From: Capitulum mitella
Lineage: Eukaryota > Arthropoda > Thecostraca > Pollicipedomorpha > Pollicipedidae
DNA length: 64,000 nucleotides
Direction: 5' to 3'
NCBI GenBank assembly: GCA_030062745.1
Contig: CP099847.1
Span: forward strand, 23,214,374 to 23,278,373
Shown: positions 42,981 through 55,129 of the stretch, piece after piece
How positions within the stretch are numbered: the stretch's first letter is position 1
Layout: every line of letters begins with the position of its first letter
Notes under the pieces: generated by a model
Told to the model about the DNA's origin: nothing
Seen by the model: the letters and a program-made list of their open reading frames with translations, nothing else
Databases searched by the model: none
Translations under genes and position numbers: made by a program

Positions 42981-45660
42981 TATACCATTGGGTAGGGAAT
43001 TTTGAAAGATGTCAGCTCAGCAATTTTTGATGTATTTAATCTAGTATTGGCGGAGTTATGTGTCATCCCAGATGTGGTTAACTATACGGACGTCGTAATC
43101 GGACGGTATGAATTAATTTCATCTCGTGTTTTTTTGGGGGGTCAAAATTATAATACTATCTCTCAAAGTAGGAGGCAGTGTCATGTACGATCGGCTTTCT
43201 TTAAACATACGTCTGATAAATATTTTCCCATCTAACCGGAAAAAATAAGGATTCTGGAGGGAATCCGTAGCTTCCGGGAGTTTCGTTGTTTTCCAGATCA
43301 AATTAGGCTTGGCGTATCTCTTCTTCACGAATGTCTGCTTTCGTAACTGAACATTCCGTTTAATTATGTGACTGAAGTTCAAAGCCACTCAAAAATTCTT
43401 CCATATGGCATTGTGATTCGTGATTTCTGGTTGCACTCCAAAAAGTTGCATTAATGTTGCTCATATTTTCCTTTACTCACGCATCACTTCTGGAGGCTTT
43501 CTAGGACATGCCATGGGTTTATTTGATATGGTTTCGTCCCTCAGGTTGGAAAAGTAACTTCTGGACATCTCTGAAAAATCATATCATGTATCCTGAAAAC
43601 TGAATGCATGTTGAATGTATAATGAATACTCTGAAAACTCATACCGTGACCGTGTAATTAAACCGTTGACAAGAGGCTTGCGTAATTCTGTAAGGGTAGC
43701 TTTGTGTCGTTCTAGATAATCCGCGACAATCCTGGAACATTGTTTACCTTTTCAACCATGCAGCTTAGTTTAGATTTTATCAAGAAAAAATTTAACATTG
43801 CCTGTTTGACATTCGGGTTTCTTTATCCATTTGAGTCTCCTGTCATTGCTATTTCTCTCGCTATATATGTTTAGCACAGTCATCCGATTCATTAGCGCAA
43901 GGATTATGGATATTTTTGTGGTTGAAGAGATCCATGTTTTCATCCAAAACCAAATTGTAATCCTGCCAATAATCAGAGGCAACCCTTCATTTACGTTTCT
44001 TCTCGAGTCAACTAAGCCATGAATGAAATAAGGAGAGTCCATATTTGGTGCTTAGATATTAACTAGAATCATTTCAAAAGAACCATGTATTTCAATCTTT
44101 GCAACGATGTACCCCCCATTTCGGTCAGTCTTAATCACTGTGAATGCAACGTCCCATCGGTTAGTCAAAATAGCAACACCACGCGAGTTACTCGTAAACG
44201 GTGCAAAAGGATATTCTGTCCTCAACTGTTGCGATATGTGTGTTCCCGCCCCTTTGTAAAGCGCTTGATCTTCAGCTTCCGTGCAGTAATTGACACGGAA
44301 TGTAACTGTCATACAGTAGCCGAAACAAAATCCAGTACCTCTGAAGTGGTTTGGCAAGCATCGGAAAAACAAGGTTTGGGAACTTTTCGCCTCCCAGCCG
44401 GGCTCGTGCGATTGCATGTGTTCTGTACTTTCGGAAAAAAATTCCAAACAAAAATCACAAGATCCGGAAAGATACTGACTGAAATCTGGATGCTTTTCGG
44501 TGTGGGGGGTGCCTTGCCGTTACATCCAATGGGACAAAAAAATGCAATTGAAAATGAACAACTTTGATTTGATTTCTTACTGCAGTGGACGTGTTTTTTG
44601 CCGTTGTGTTATATGTGTATAGATATGTGTTTGTGTGTGTATGCGCGTTGATGTGTGTGTGTTTGCGTGTGTGTGTGTGTGTGTGACCAGCGCATTATTT
44701 GCTTTTGCTAATTTCTTTGCCGTCTTTTCGATAGTTCTGATCTAAGTTGTAATGTGCGAAGGTAAATAGGGAATTAGATTACCGGAGTCACTCCTTAGAT
44801 ATATTATTTAACGACTCGGAGATATGTCTCCATCTCCAGAGATAGCAGGCTTAATGCTGTCACACGAAATGAAAGAAAACAAAACGGTGACCATTGACGA
44901 TAAAATTATGGGTAAATCTCGGCTGACAGATGGTAAATCGTCGAAACATAGATATAGACAAAAAATTCATGGTATTCCTACCCCGTTCAATTCGTTCGTT
45001 ATTATGTTATATTCGTTTTTATATTATATTTATCCCTACCCCGTTCAATACTTTCAGTTTGCCTACCCTGGTTTCAGCCCTCCATCTCCAGCGAGCCTAG
45101 AGTGACGCATGGCTTCACTTGTATACTGAGTGTTGGCGAGTGATCTTGATGCTTACTCTGGTTTCAGCTATCCATCCCCTAGCGAGTGATCTTCAATGTA
45201 AATATAGCTTTGAGCACCATGAGTTTCCTCTTGTCAGTCCAGCTTCTCAAGATCATAGCATTCTCGGTAAACTGTGGTCTGCTGGTGGTCTCCCCATGCT
45301 GCTGGAGCCTATGACTGAGCAGCTTACCGAGAATACTGTGATCTTGCGAAACTACACCGACAAGAGTGACAAGGAAACGCCCTCTCATCCTCTTTTTCCG
45401 TTCCCTATTCTTTAAACCACCACCATCCGGCACATCTAAGTGACATTTTCCCTGTTCCTTCATGCCATAGCTCCGCAATGATCTGACAGGTTAAAGGAGC
45501 TCTAATCAGATACTCACCCATCCGCTCTCAATTCGTCCTCCTCTCAACCACATTTTCTGGTCCGTACGCTTTATTCCCAGGGTACTGGACTGTGTGATCC
45601 CTATCCGGCACGTCTAAGTGTCACTTTTCCCTATTCATTTTCCCATAACTCCGCAACGCT
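42981..45660. other. intergenic, no gene seen
   Basis: AT-rich. A TG-rich tract (about 44625-44690) is the only clear simple repeat. 'ttctcggtaaactgtggtctgctg' (45263-45286) has a partial inverted echo at about 45318, giving small local inverted repeats. No recognised gene on either strand. Confidence 0.45.
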
Positions 45661-45665
45661 CTAAC

Positions 45666-45905
45666 GGGTCCAGGGAGCTGTCACCAAACACCCGCAGTGC
45701 TCTAAAGGGTCCAGGGAAGTGTCACCAAACACCCGCAATGCTCTGACGGGTCCAGGGGGCTGTCACCAAACACCTCCAATGCTCTAACGGGTCCAGGGAG
45801 CTGTCACCAAACACCCGCAGTGCACTAATAGGTCCAGGGAGCTGTCACCAAACACCCGCAATGCTCTGACGGGTCCAGGGGGCTGTCACCAAACACCCGC
45901 CCAAC
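45666..45905. repeat. 41-bp minisatellite, ~6 units
   Basis: 'gggtccagggagctgtcacc' followed by 'aaacacccgcaatgctctaac', period exactly 41 bp between 45666 and 45707. It shares only the period, not the sequence, with the array at 1-985. Confidence 0.93.
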
Positions 45906-47700
45906 CACGCTCGCGACGCCGTCTTTCAAGAATACTGGGCTGGCGGCATGGGTGGAGAATGCGGTGAGGAGGGTGTGGCCCCCGTCACACCAACTTCAGA
46001 AGTTGGTGTGGCATGCCACATGAAGTTTCACTAGTGAGTGTTTCCAAAGTTGGGTGTGGCATGGCACCATCCAGCGCCGCATTTTCCTTTTTGGCAAAAT
46101 TTTGAGGCTCAGAGTTAAAAGTAAATTACACAGCAGAAACAGATTATGGAACAATGTCATCAGAAAACACTCCATTTCAGTGCCTTTAAGGATGCTTCTG
46201 TCCCAAGAACCTAATGAGACCCCGGAATAGCTAGGCACCTTTCAAGCTAACTTTTACTACGGAGAGGTACGTACCTTCGTACCATTTCCGGGCTGGAAAT
46301 AATGGTGTAAATGTACAATGGAGCCGAAAACAATTCATTTCAATCGGCTCCGAACCAAATTTCAGTTGCCATATTACCCACATACTAAATACCATGTTAT
46401 CTTTCACATAATAATAAATAACACAATTCTAACTTTCCTCGAAATATTTTCAACATAGGAGCTGGCTTACCACATGCAACATATGTATGCCATCCTCCAT
46501 GGGTGTAGAACTGGGACAAACTTTGGTGTGGAAAAACAAGTTCATCGGATCCTAAAATGTGGCATTGATGACTTATATACAGTACTTTATTTTACAAAGC
46601 AAGAAAAAGCATGATTGGCTCAAAACATTGCTTTGAAATTCCATATCAATAATTGTCTTTGCTATGTAAAGCTCCATACTAAATGTATACAAAACTACAT
46701 CCCTGCCAGCCTCAGTGGGCCTTCCTCGCATCGGCAGGAAAGTAGCCGATAACGTGGGCTTTTTCGATGACTGGCATTCAGAGCAGCGGCCCGCGCGCCT
46801 GCACGCAGCACAATATGTGAAGGATGTGCAGTGTACTGTTAAGTTCACTGCACTCTCAGTGCTGGTTTACGATTGATTGATATTGGGTTTAGAGGCGTGC
46901 CCCGACCTTTTTGGTTAGTATGCGTCGTCTGTAAAGTCTGTGTGAGCTACGTTACGTTAGAGTGTGTGTGGCGATTTTAAAGATGGCGCAAGTGTTGTGG
47001 TTTAAATCTGGTGAACTGGCGGAAAAACAAGTCTTCCATGAGTCATTTTTGTCAAAATCGAAAATGACGTGGTTTAAAACCGGTGAAAAAATGGTGCGTG
47101 TGCCGGGAGAGGCAAAACTGAGTATGTGGAACTGACCGGGCTGACCTATGCCACACCATCTTTCAAAAAAAAAAATCATCGCTTATGGTTGGCTGTGACC
47201 CAACATTTACGTAACACCAAGTAATACAGCGAGCCGTTTTCGCGGTACAGCCGTATACGGCCCTTATTCACATCGAAGATCTACGACGGTCAGACGACCT
47301 GCGAAGACCGGTGAAGATCGACGCTTCATCAAAATGACCCGGAAGACCCCTCCCTCCAGATCGCGAGGCGAAGCCAAGCACTTCCGCCAAGTGGGCTCTG
47401 CGAAACACTGCCCGCCGGATTGCGCGGCAGGCATCGGGGCGCCTCAAGAAGCGCCGTGACGTCACCGGCCGTACTTCTGGGTGCCGGCAATACCTGCATT
47501 AACGCGCACGGAACCGCGTCGAAGCGCGCGGACGGCCGGAATGCGTGGCGCCGGAATTCACCGTAATGCCGTCCTAAAAACGGACCAGCAGCTACAAGCA
47601 CACCAACAGCGCTACAGTGTCACTCTCAGCTGTGCTCTCATCCACAATGATGACAGAAACTGAAACAAAACGGGGCGAAGCCGCGAACAGCATTCCGCTT
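45906..47700. other. intergenic with family E copy 2
   Basis: About 46498-46680 is the second copy of dispersed family E (see 13833-14047). About 47260-47600 is CpG-rich with Arg-rich open frames on both strands that match nothing known. No gene assigned. Confidence 0.45.
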
Positions 47701-47707
47701 GGTTACG

Positions 47708-48137
47708 CTCAATTTTCCCCCGACTGGAGGGCGGTTGATTGCCCCTCTGAGGTTCTTCCAAGATTGCGAGAGAACAAACGAACGCAACGCCATCAAACTT
47801 TGCACACCTTTTGCTTGATCATTTTTACTTCTTGTGTCAAAGTTTTGACCTGAGGCCGAACCAGGTGTCTGACCTAGGTCAGATCAAGTGAGCCTGTGCC
47901 CAAAAAAGTTCAGCAGCGCCCTGCAACTTTTTTGGAAAACATGATAGAAGAATAAAACTTTCACGGATAAGAAATTTTGATAGATGTAACAAATCTGCTA
48001 TCTCAGATTTTTTGGGATTTTCCGGGCCAGTAACTTCAAGTCAAGCCCATTTTTAAGACATGTCCTTTCTGGAAACTGATGAAATTTTATGCAGCAATTT
48101 TAGTGTGGAATGACCAGACATCTAGTTACCGTCAATG
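47708..48137 (+). mobile_element. MITE family A, truncated copy A3 (left third)
   Basis: Begins with 'cccccgactggagggcggtt' and follows A1 closely ('ttgcgagagaac', 'cctgacctaggtcag'-like, 'atctgctatctcagattttt', 'agacatctagttaccgtcaa'). It stops abruptly at 48137, where a different 'gtagccaggatt' module begins. The left TTAA has decayed. Confidence 0.85.
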
Positions 48138-48590
48138 GCAGGGAGTAGCCAGGATTCCGCCCGGGGGGCCTTGTAACCAATGGCGGTCCTATCATGTAAG
48201 CCAAGAGTGGATCCAGGATTTCGCCAGGCCGGGGGAGGGTGGAGGCGTATGGTGGGCGCGGGGCCCTTCATTTTTTTTGCTGCTCAGATGTGAAAAAAAA
48301 CGATCCGCGTGGGTCCAGGAGGAAATATGCGATGTAATTTTGCCTTTTTTTGCCATATAAAATAGCAATAAAAAATCAAGCGCGTCACGTCATTTGAGAA
48401 AATTCTGCGTTTTGTTCACGTGCAAAGTGGCCGAAATATGGCGAAAACGGCGATATTTAATGCGGTTCCGCCACTCCCTCCATTTGAAATGTCGTGTCTG
48501 AACCTGGTCCAGGAAGCCGACTGTCCTCTTCCCGTAGCTTCTGGGGACTTTTTTGCCAGCTTAGATTAGGTTACCTTTGACAGTTACAGC
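48138..48590. other. GTAGCCAGGATT-type repeat debris
   Basis: Contains 'gtagccaggattccgcccgg' at about 48145 and 'ggatccaggatttcgccagg' at about 48208, each followed by a G-run. This module recurs around the window (for example near 32050, 60335, 61918 and 62370, either strand) and looks like a transposon terminus. No gene. Confidence 0.5.
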
Positions 48591-50060
48591 GCACTTTTAA
48601 TGGCCCCGGGCCGTCTGCTGTATCAGGGCCCTCTAGTGGTCTCGGATTCCTTTCACAGTTTCACGTGCCCCTCGGACGTCTCACGTGTCACGTGTTCCTC
48701 GGACGTCTCAGGTTTCAGGTTAAGCGTCCATGATTTTGGTAGTTTCAGGGGTACCTCGGACAGTTTCAGGGACCAATCTAGCGATTTCATGGACGCTTAA
48801 GCCATTTTGGGTTCCCTCTTGTCGTCCCTGGGACATTTTTGCCGTCTAAGGAACCCTCAGGCACTAACAAAGGCCCTCTATAAGTCTCTTTGCCGTGACA
48901 GAAGCGCCTCTGGCAATCCTCTAAGTCCTTTGGTCGTTTCAGCAGGTGTCTGGACGTCTCAAGGTTTAGTAGTTTCAAGGGTCTCTCTGGTCGTTTCAGG
49001 GACTCATGTTGCCAAAGACTTCTAGTTAGCAGTCTCTAAGGTCCCTCTCTAGTAGTCTCAGTTGACTCCCTGGATGCCCTAGGTGCCCTCTTGTCTCCGG
49101 AGAACATTTTTGCCATCCCAGGGGGCCTCTGGCAGATACAAAAGATGTTTTGGCAATTTCTGGGCGGGCACCTGTGCAGTGTCACGGGCCCTGTGAACGT
49201 TTCCGGTGGTCCATGGCTGTACCAGGGGTCTTCCTCTTTTACATGCGGTATATCTGGCCGTCTTTTAGGGACCCTCTAGCCGTAACAAGGGGCCCTTGTT
49301 GGCGCTTCAGGGGCATCACTGGCAGTCTCAGGGGCCCTCGCACGTGCCTGAAGTCCACCCAACACATTCGGAGGCCGTCTGGCCGTCCAGGGCCCCCACA
49401 CCGTCTCAGAGGTTCTCTTATCGTCTTTGCCTCGCAGGGACCCTCCGACCTTTTTTGCGGTCTCAGGGGCCATCTGCGGTGTGCGGCCCATCCTGCCGTC
49501 TCAGAAACCACCTAACTTTTCTGGGGCCCCCTGACATCATCAAAAATCCCTCAGATTTTCAAAAAGGCCAGTATAGCCCACTGAGAGCTCCTCTCGAGGT
49601 TGAGAGAAGGTCACCGATGAATCCCTGTTCAATGGGCCCCTCTGGCTGGCCAGGGTCTCCTTGTGCCGTGCTAGGCACCCTCTTAAGTTCTTCCTGTCTC
49701 AGGGGCCTCTCTGAAACTTTAAGTGATGTCAAGAGCCTTTTGCAGTGTTGGGCCCCTTTACAGTTCTAGGAGCCCTTGGAGAGTTTCAGGGGCCTCCTAT
49801 CTATTTTAGTGGTCATCGGACCGTGTCATGATCTCATTAATTCTCCCGGAGACCCATTGACTACATCAGGGACCTTCAGCTTTTCACAAAGGCCCGTAAA
49901 CCCATTTGGGGCCCCAATGACATTCCAGGGCCCCTAGGGACTCAGTCCTCATCTTGACAGTCGCAGGGGCCCTATCAGCCCTCCGGGGTTCTCAGGGACA
50001 CTGCCGTGTTGGGGCCCTGTTGTGATCTCAGGGGTCTTTTGGGAGCTTCAGGGGCCCTTT
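48591..50060. repeat. diverged ~22-27-bp GGGGCCCT minisatellite
   Basis: A 1.5-kb stretch built from 'gtctcaggggccctct'-like words with variable spacing. Units are heavily diverged. Open frames on both strands follow the repeat and are not credible genes. Confidence 0.8.
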
Positions 50061-50099
50061 ATACGTCTGAGAGGTTATCTAACCCAGCCAGGAATGCAA

Positions 50100-50415
50100 A
50101 ATGGGGACCATCTTGGTCCTATATGTCCACCCACGTGGGGTCCATCTGGGCTACCCATCTGGGCCCCATCTGGGTATGTCCCCTGAAACCAAAGGGGTCC
50201 CGGTTGGGATGTGTGTGGGCTTCATCTGGGCTGTATGTGGAACCCATGTGAACTCACCTGGGATCTGCGTGAGCTTCATGTGGGCTGTAAATGGGGTCAG
50301 CGTGGGCTTCATCTAGTGTGTGTAGGCCTGATCCGGGCTGTATGTGGGCTTCACTTGGGCCGCATGTAAGCTTCATCTGGGCGACATGTGGGCTCAACCG
50401 GGTGCGCATGAGCTG
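50100..50415. repeat. degenerate 'gtgggcttcatctgggct' repeat
   Basis: Repeated words of 16-18 nt such as 'tgggcttcatctgggc' and 'gggctgtatgtggg'. It directly follows the GGGGCCCT array and is distinct in sequence. Confidence 0.75.
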
Positions 50416-50803
50416 CCTCTGTGCCCATCAATTTATCTGGACCTGACCTGTGACACACGTGGTCAATCATGGCCGCCCTGGTTGAATCCGGGATGCATGT
50501 GATACATGTTACGTTACGTCTGACACAGGACAAAGCTGTCACGCATCTCGAATAATTATGTGAACCGGATTCATCTGCTGATGTTCTGCATTATCATCCA
50601 TATTTGTTAGCTAATGACCTCACAGCTCGACCGTTATGTTCAAGCAGTATCAGCAACGAGACCGCGACTGAGTGGCTAGCTTCAAAACCCGATCGCAAAG
50701 GTTAGACATACGCCCACCAGATGGCAGCACTATAGCTAATCTGCGCGCACCAAATGCCACGGCGGACATCTTTCCTCCCTCCTACCTGAACTGCCTTGCT
50801 ATA
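50416..50803. other. intergenic, no gene seen
   Basis: Unique sequence up to the TTAA that borders MITE A4. Short frames only. Confidence 0.5.
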
Positions 50804-50807
50804 TTAA

Positions 50808-53283
50808 CCCGCGCCGGACTGGCTGTCGGCGCCGATGACGCCCGACTGGGTGAAGGCGGTTGACCGCCCCCACTAACTTACGAACGGCTGTACTATAAAA
50901 ACGAACGAACATACGAACACTATAAAAACAAGCATACCGTTGGAAGGCTCGCACAGTCGACTGCACGAAACCGAGAAGCGGACTGGGTCTCAAAGGCTGT
51001 GATGAATAAAGTTTAGGTAAAGGCACCAATGAACAGGTAAAAGTCCGCAAATGCAGATACGCGCCTCATTTCTCTGGTTTATTTAATGTGTTCGCCAAAA
51101 CGTTGAGTTGAAGACACGGCGATTTTCGCGCCGACAGCCGACAGAGGCGAGGGCCGTGGCCGTGGTATGGAATTAACAGAATCTAATTTTAGCGTTTCAT
51201 TTCACACACTTTTCAAATGATATTTCTTTATCCTAGTGGTTCATGCAATGGTCTGTCATGCTTAACAAGCGCACTGAAAGGTGAATCTTTTTGTGCCCCC
51301 CCCCCTCCACCTGGTTTTCCTGAATATCTCAAAAACAGATCGAAGCTGGTTGCTACTACTTTGTGACATTTATGGCAGTTGAATAACTCGTCGATTGACG
51401 CAGAAAAATTGAAAATCGGCCGGAAATTTATGAAGATTCAACCATTTGAAGTCAGACAAACATAACGAAAACGATGGCTGTCGCTGACAAATGGGAACTT
51501 TGTGAAAGGACCAGCGTTCTACCTAAGATTGCCGTTTGAACATAATCACGCGACGTCATTCGGGCATAAGTGATGGATGTACCAAGATCAAAGCCAGGGT
51601 CAATACGGGTCAAGGTCATCAAAAGTCAAGGTCAACCGGCTTGCGACCTGATCCAACTTTGTTTTGCAACATGTCAGTTTGTGTGAAATATGCATTTAAA
51701 AACCCTTATAAAAACACATGTGCGCGTACTGACACGCTTACATACATCAGGGTCAGTGAAGGTCAAGGTCATCAAAGGTCAAGGTCAAATATCTTGTAAA
51801 CTGGTTCAGATTTACTTTTCGACATGTCGATTTGTATGAAATACGCATTCAAAGACCCTCATAAAAATACGTGTGCGCACATGGATATGTTTATGTATAC
51901 CTGGGTCATTTCAGGTCAAGGTCATCAAAAGTCAAGGACAACTATTTTGTGACCGGGTCCAGATTTGCTTTGCAACATGTCAATTTGTATGAAATATGCA
52001 TTCAAAGACCGTAATAAAAACACGTTTGGCATATTGATACTCACATGTATATACATCTACACATATACATGCATACACAAACATAAACCCTGAAACTGAC
52101 CAAATGTACCGATGTTGGCTACCTTCACTGAAAATGCGCCAAAAGATGCGTGCAGGGCCCTTATTAACATTCAAGCTATCCCGTGTTGCTCGAAATCTGA
52201 TCTGCAAAAGGTGAAAAAAATGACGCCATAGGTCAATGGCCTGACATGACCTGGGCCCGAAATCCTCAGTGAAGACGTCAAATGAATGTAAATTGTCGTA
52301 TTCCGCGTGTTAACGTCCAAACAAACACCCTTTTCCCGTTCCGTTCGAAAAGTCGTACGGAATGGCCTGTACGGACCGAGAAAGTGTCCAAAGTTGACCT
52401 TTTCGACCCCATTTGACCCTAAAGATATTGACCTAGGGTCATGAAAATTGCACACAACGTAAACCGTTATAGCTCCACCCTGCCCATAAAATGTCATGTC
52501 CCTAGCTTTTTTCGTTTCCAAAATCGGAGGGAACACTTTTGTGCCTCGTTCCAGAGCGCGTTAGTGCGAAACTCCATTCCATTGCGCAAGTTAAATCCCG
52601 GAAAAATTCAGCAGTTATCAGTTAACATAGTTGGCGGAGCTTTATTCGCGAGGGTCTGTTTATTTCCAAAACGTGCATTTTTGCTAAACTTTTTGAACCT
52701 CTTAGTGTCAGTCGGAACTTGCGTATCAGTTTTGCCATTTACAACCAGTTCTGAATAATATATTGCCCATTTTCACTGCGGTGCATTTTGGCTCATAACA
52801 GTTATTCGTAGCCTGACCTAAGTCCAATGGCTGGACGACATGATACTTTGTCCACTGACGGTAAATGGATGTCTGCATCACCACACACTAAAAAGGTTAA
52901 AAAAATACCGTCAGATTCCGAAAAACGACGACATATCTTGAAAATGGGGGTGACCTTGGGTCAATGACCCGGAGGATTCCAAAAAATCTGAGATAGCAGA
53001 TTTGTTGCATATATCAAGATTTCCAATCTCTCAAAGTTTTACTGTGATATCATGTTTTCCGAAAAAGTTACAGGGCGCTAAACCTTTTTCAGACATAGGT
53101 CCACTTGACCTGACCTAGGTCAGACACCTAATTTGATCTGAGGTAAAAACTTTAACATAAAATGTAAAAATAGCCAAGCAAAAGATAGCAAAGCTTTGTG
53201 TTGCTGCGTTTTCTCGTTCTCTCGCAATCTTGGAAAAACCTCAGGGGAGGCGGTCAACCACCCCCCACCAGTTCTGGGTCGTG
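50808..53283 (-). mobile_element. MITE family A, copy A4, split by a family B element
   Basis: Right-end half at 50808-51261 (TTAA at 50804-50807, then CCCGCGCCGGACTGG) and left-end part at 52591-53283 together follow A2 on the same strand. The break falls at the TTAA of 'catgcTTAAattttggg' seen intact in A2 near 63210. Copy B2 occupies the gap. The outer left end (about 53283) is diverged and lacks a clear TTAA. Confidence 0.87.
51266..52590 (-). mobile_element. MITE family B, copy B2 (1325 bp), nested in A4
   Basis: Bounded by TTAA at 51262-51265 and 52591-52594. Ends read CAAGCGCACTGAAAGG and, reversed, CTTGCGCAATGGAATGG. The interior is the reverse complement of B1 ('aacaggtgg.ggggg' hairpin, 'catgtcaatttgtatgaaat', 'tgacctagggtcatgaaaat'). 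No transposase or long frame. Confidence 0.9.
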
Positions 53284-53425
53284 GCAACGCTGGAATCGCC
53301 GCAGGATATTACGTTATTTGCCCCATTTCACTCGAAACACACGACTTTCCAGGCTAAAAACACAACATCCGAGTGGCACTTCTGCGCCGCCACGCGCCAG
53401 CTCAAGACACGGCACAAAGCGCCTG

Positions 53426-53540
53426 CCCATGTTCATGTTCATGTTCGGTTTATTTCGAATCTTTCCACCGCGTGGATTATTGTTTGATTCAAGTCAGTAC
53501 AGTACAGTACATATGCAATAGTCATCCAGATAAAATAAGG
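53426..53540 (-). mobile_element. LINE 3' end fragment, same family as 41131-42289
   Basis: On the minus strand it reads 'gacttgaatcaaacaataat' then 'ccacgcggtggaaagatt', matching the 3' UTR of the LINE at about 42214-42270. It ends in 'aacatgaacatgaacatg', a microsatellite-like tail. Only about 110 bp of the element is present, an extreme 5' truncation. Confidence 0.85.
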
Positions 53541-54890
53541 CTAAGATTTGGCGTGCCCAGCCGCTAGGCACGCCAAATCACGAGTCTCCGGATTCGCCAT
53601 ATCACTCAGTTGGTGCAAGTCAACTCCTCCGGTAGTTGGCGTATCATCTCTACATTCTTTGCATGTCAGCGTCGTCGGCACGCCTCTCGAACCACTCCTG
53701 CACCTGCCAAGTCGTTAACACCGCAACATGACGCTTGTGAGGGGTTAGTGACCTGAGATCAGGTCAGTTGGTTGCAAAATAGAATGTATGATAGGTATAC
53801 ATCTCAGTTTGTGCTTGGCTCGTGAAAGCTTTGAAATGACTTGATCTTATGTGACCTGAAGTGACCTGATATTACTTCAAAGGCCAGTTGTAAGATATCG
53901 TACAGAGTTGGCTTCACATGCTTACTTTTAGTCGCTTCTGAGATACAGACTATCATTCATTTGACCTAAGCGGATCTCGCATGACTATTAACCGTCAAAA
54001 CCCGTTATTTTAGCGACTTCGGGCTGTTTTCAGGGGCTCAGAATGTCAATACTTCGAATTACTCTGTGACACAGATATTTTTCGAACAAATCACACATTT
54101 TGCCTGTTGTCGTCTTTGACCCAACCTAACCTGATGACTTCTAGACTCTTTCATTCAAGAACACATAAGCACGATTATAGCGATCAAATGAAGTTTGTCT
54201 GACCTTTGTTCTTTTACCCAGTCGCGAAATACAAATGTAAAATCTAACCTAAGTTGATCTTATATTGCCATTAGATGACGCATATTAATCATTTTCTGAT
54301 AAGTTGCCATATCTGACCAAAAATTCATAATGGTGATTTCAACACGTGCACTTGAAGTAACCTTACTTGCGTGCCAGTTTCGACATAAATCAGTGTTGTA
54401 TTTCAATGCTGCTGTATTTCTGTTTCCTGCCTTCGCCGCATACGACACCATGACCAGCATGGCTGCCCTTCCGCTGAACCAAGACCTATGGCTTGGTTCA
54501 GTTCAAAACAAACACCAAAACTTCAATGGAGGCGGACTCGTCTTCAACGATTCATCAAGCCAGACAACAGAAAACGCACTGTCGCTAGGACTCAAGATCT
54601 TACGGGAATGACATGCACAAAATTTGGACTATTGTTACACTCGAGGCGTCAAAGCCTGGTACCAAACGAAAACAATTTTTAGAGCTGTTATTTCGACCAT
54701 CACATTATTTGTTGTTGTCTACTGTATGCTACACATACAGCAGACAACACTCCTACTAGCAAATCAAGGAGCACATTTGACGCCTACCCCGAAGAACTCC
54801 TCCTCTGGGTTTCAGACACACGTGAACACAGGAGATCGTTTGTCCCACAAAAAGTCGACAGCATTCGGACAGGTAAGAAGTGACAAAACT
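53541..54890. other. intergenic, TGACC-rich repeat debris
   Basis: Contains 'gtgacctgagatcaggtcag', 'tgacctgaagtgacctgata' and further TGACC words at 53745-54250, like the MITE interiors. No gene recognised. Confidence 0.4.
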
Positions 54891-54893
54891 TAC

Positions 54894-55128
54894 CCGCCCA
54901 TCGGTGCGACAGTGCGTGTGGTAACCACACGGAGACGCTGGAGCCACTGATGAACTGGCGCGGCAGTCTCTGCGTCAGACGAGAAGGAGGTCCGTGCTGT
55001 CCGTCCGGTCGGAGCGCCAGCAGTGCCGACTGCGCGGCGGCCGCGGCCGTACCGTGCACCGGAGCTGCTGCAGCGCCGGCCACCAGGGGCGGCCGCAGGA
55101 CCTGACTAGGGAGGCCGCGCGTGCTCAT
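54894..55128 (-). CDS. candidate first exon of an unknown minus-strand gene
   Basis: A minus-strand ATG at 55128 opens a 78-codon frame ending at a strong donor G|GTAAGT (plus-strand 54893-54888). The peptide is Ala/Leu/Pro-rich (MSTRGLPSQVLRPPLVAGAA) and matches no family I know. It lies in a CpG-rich patch (54940-55140), as first exons often do. No second exon was found. A good plus-strand donor (GACAG|GTAAGA, 54873) lies a few bases away, so the strand is uncertain. Confidence 0.2.
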
Positions 55129-55129
55129 C

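Noticed and set aside
45666..45905. CRISPR-like array
   Set aside because: Units are contiguous without unique spacers, and the window is eukaryotic. It is a minisatellite.
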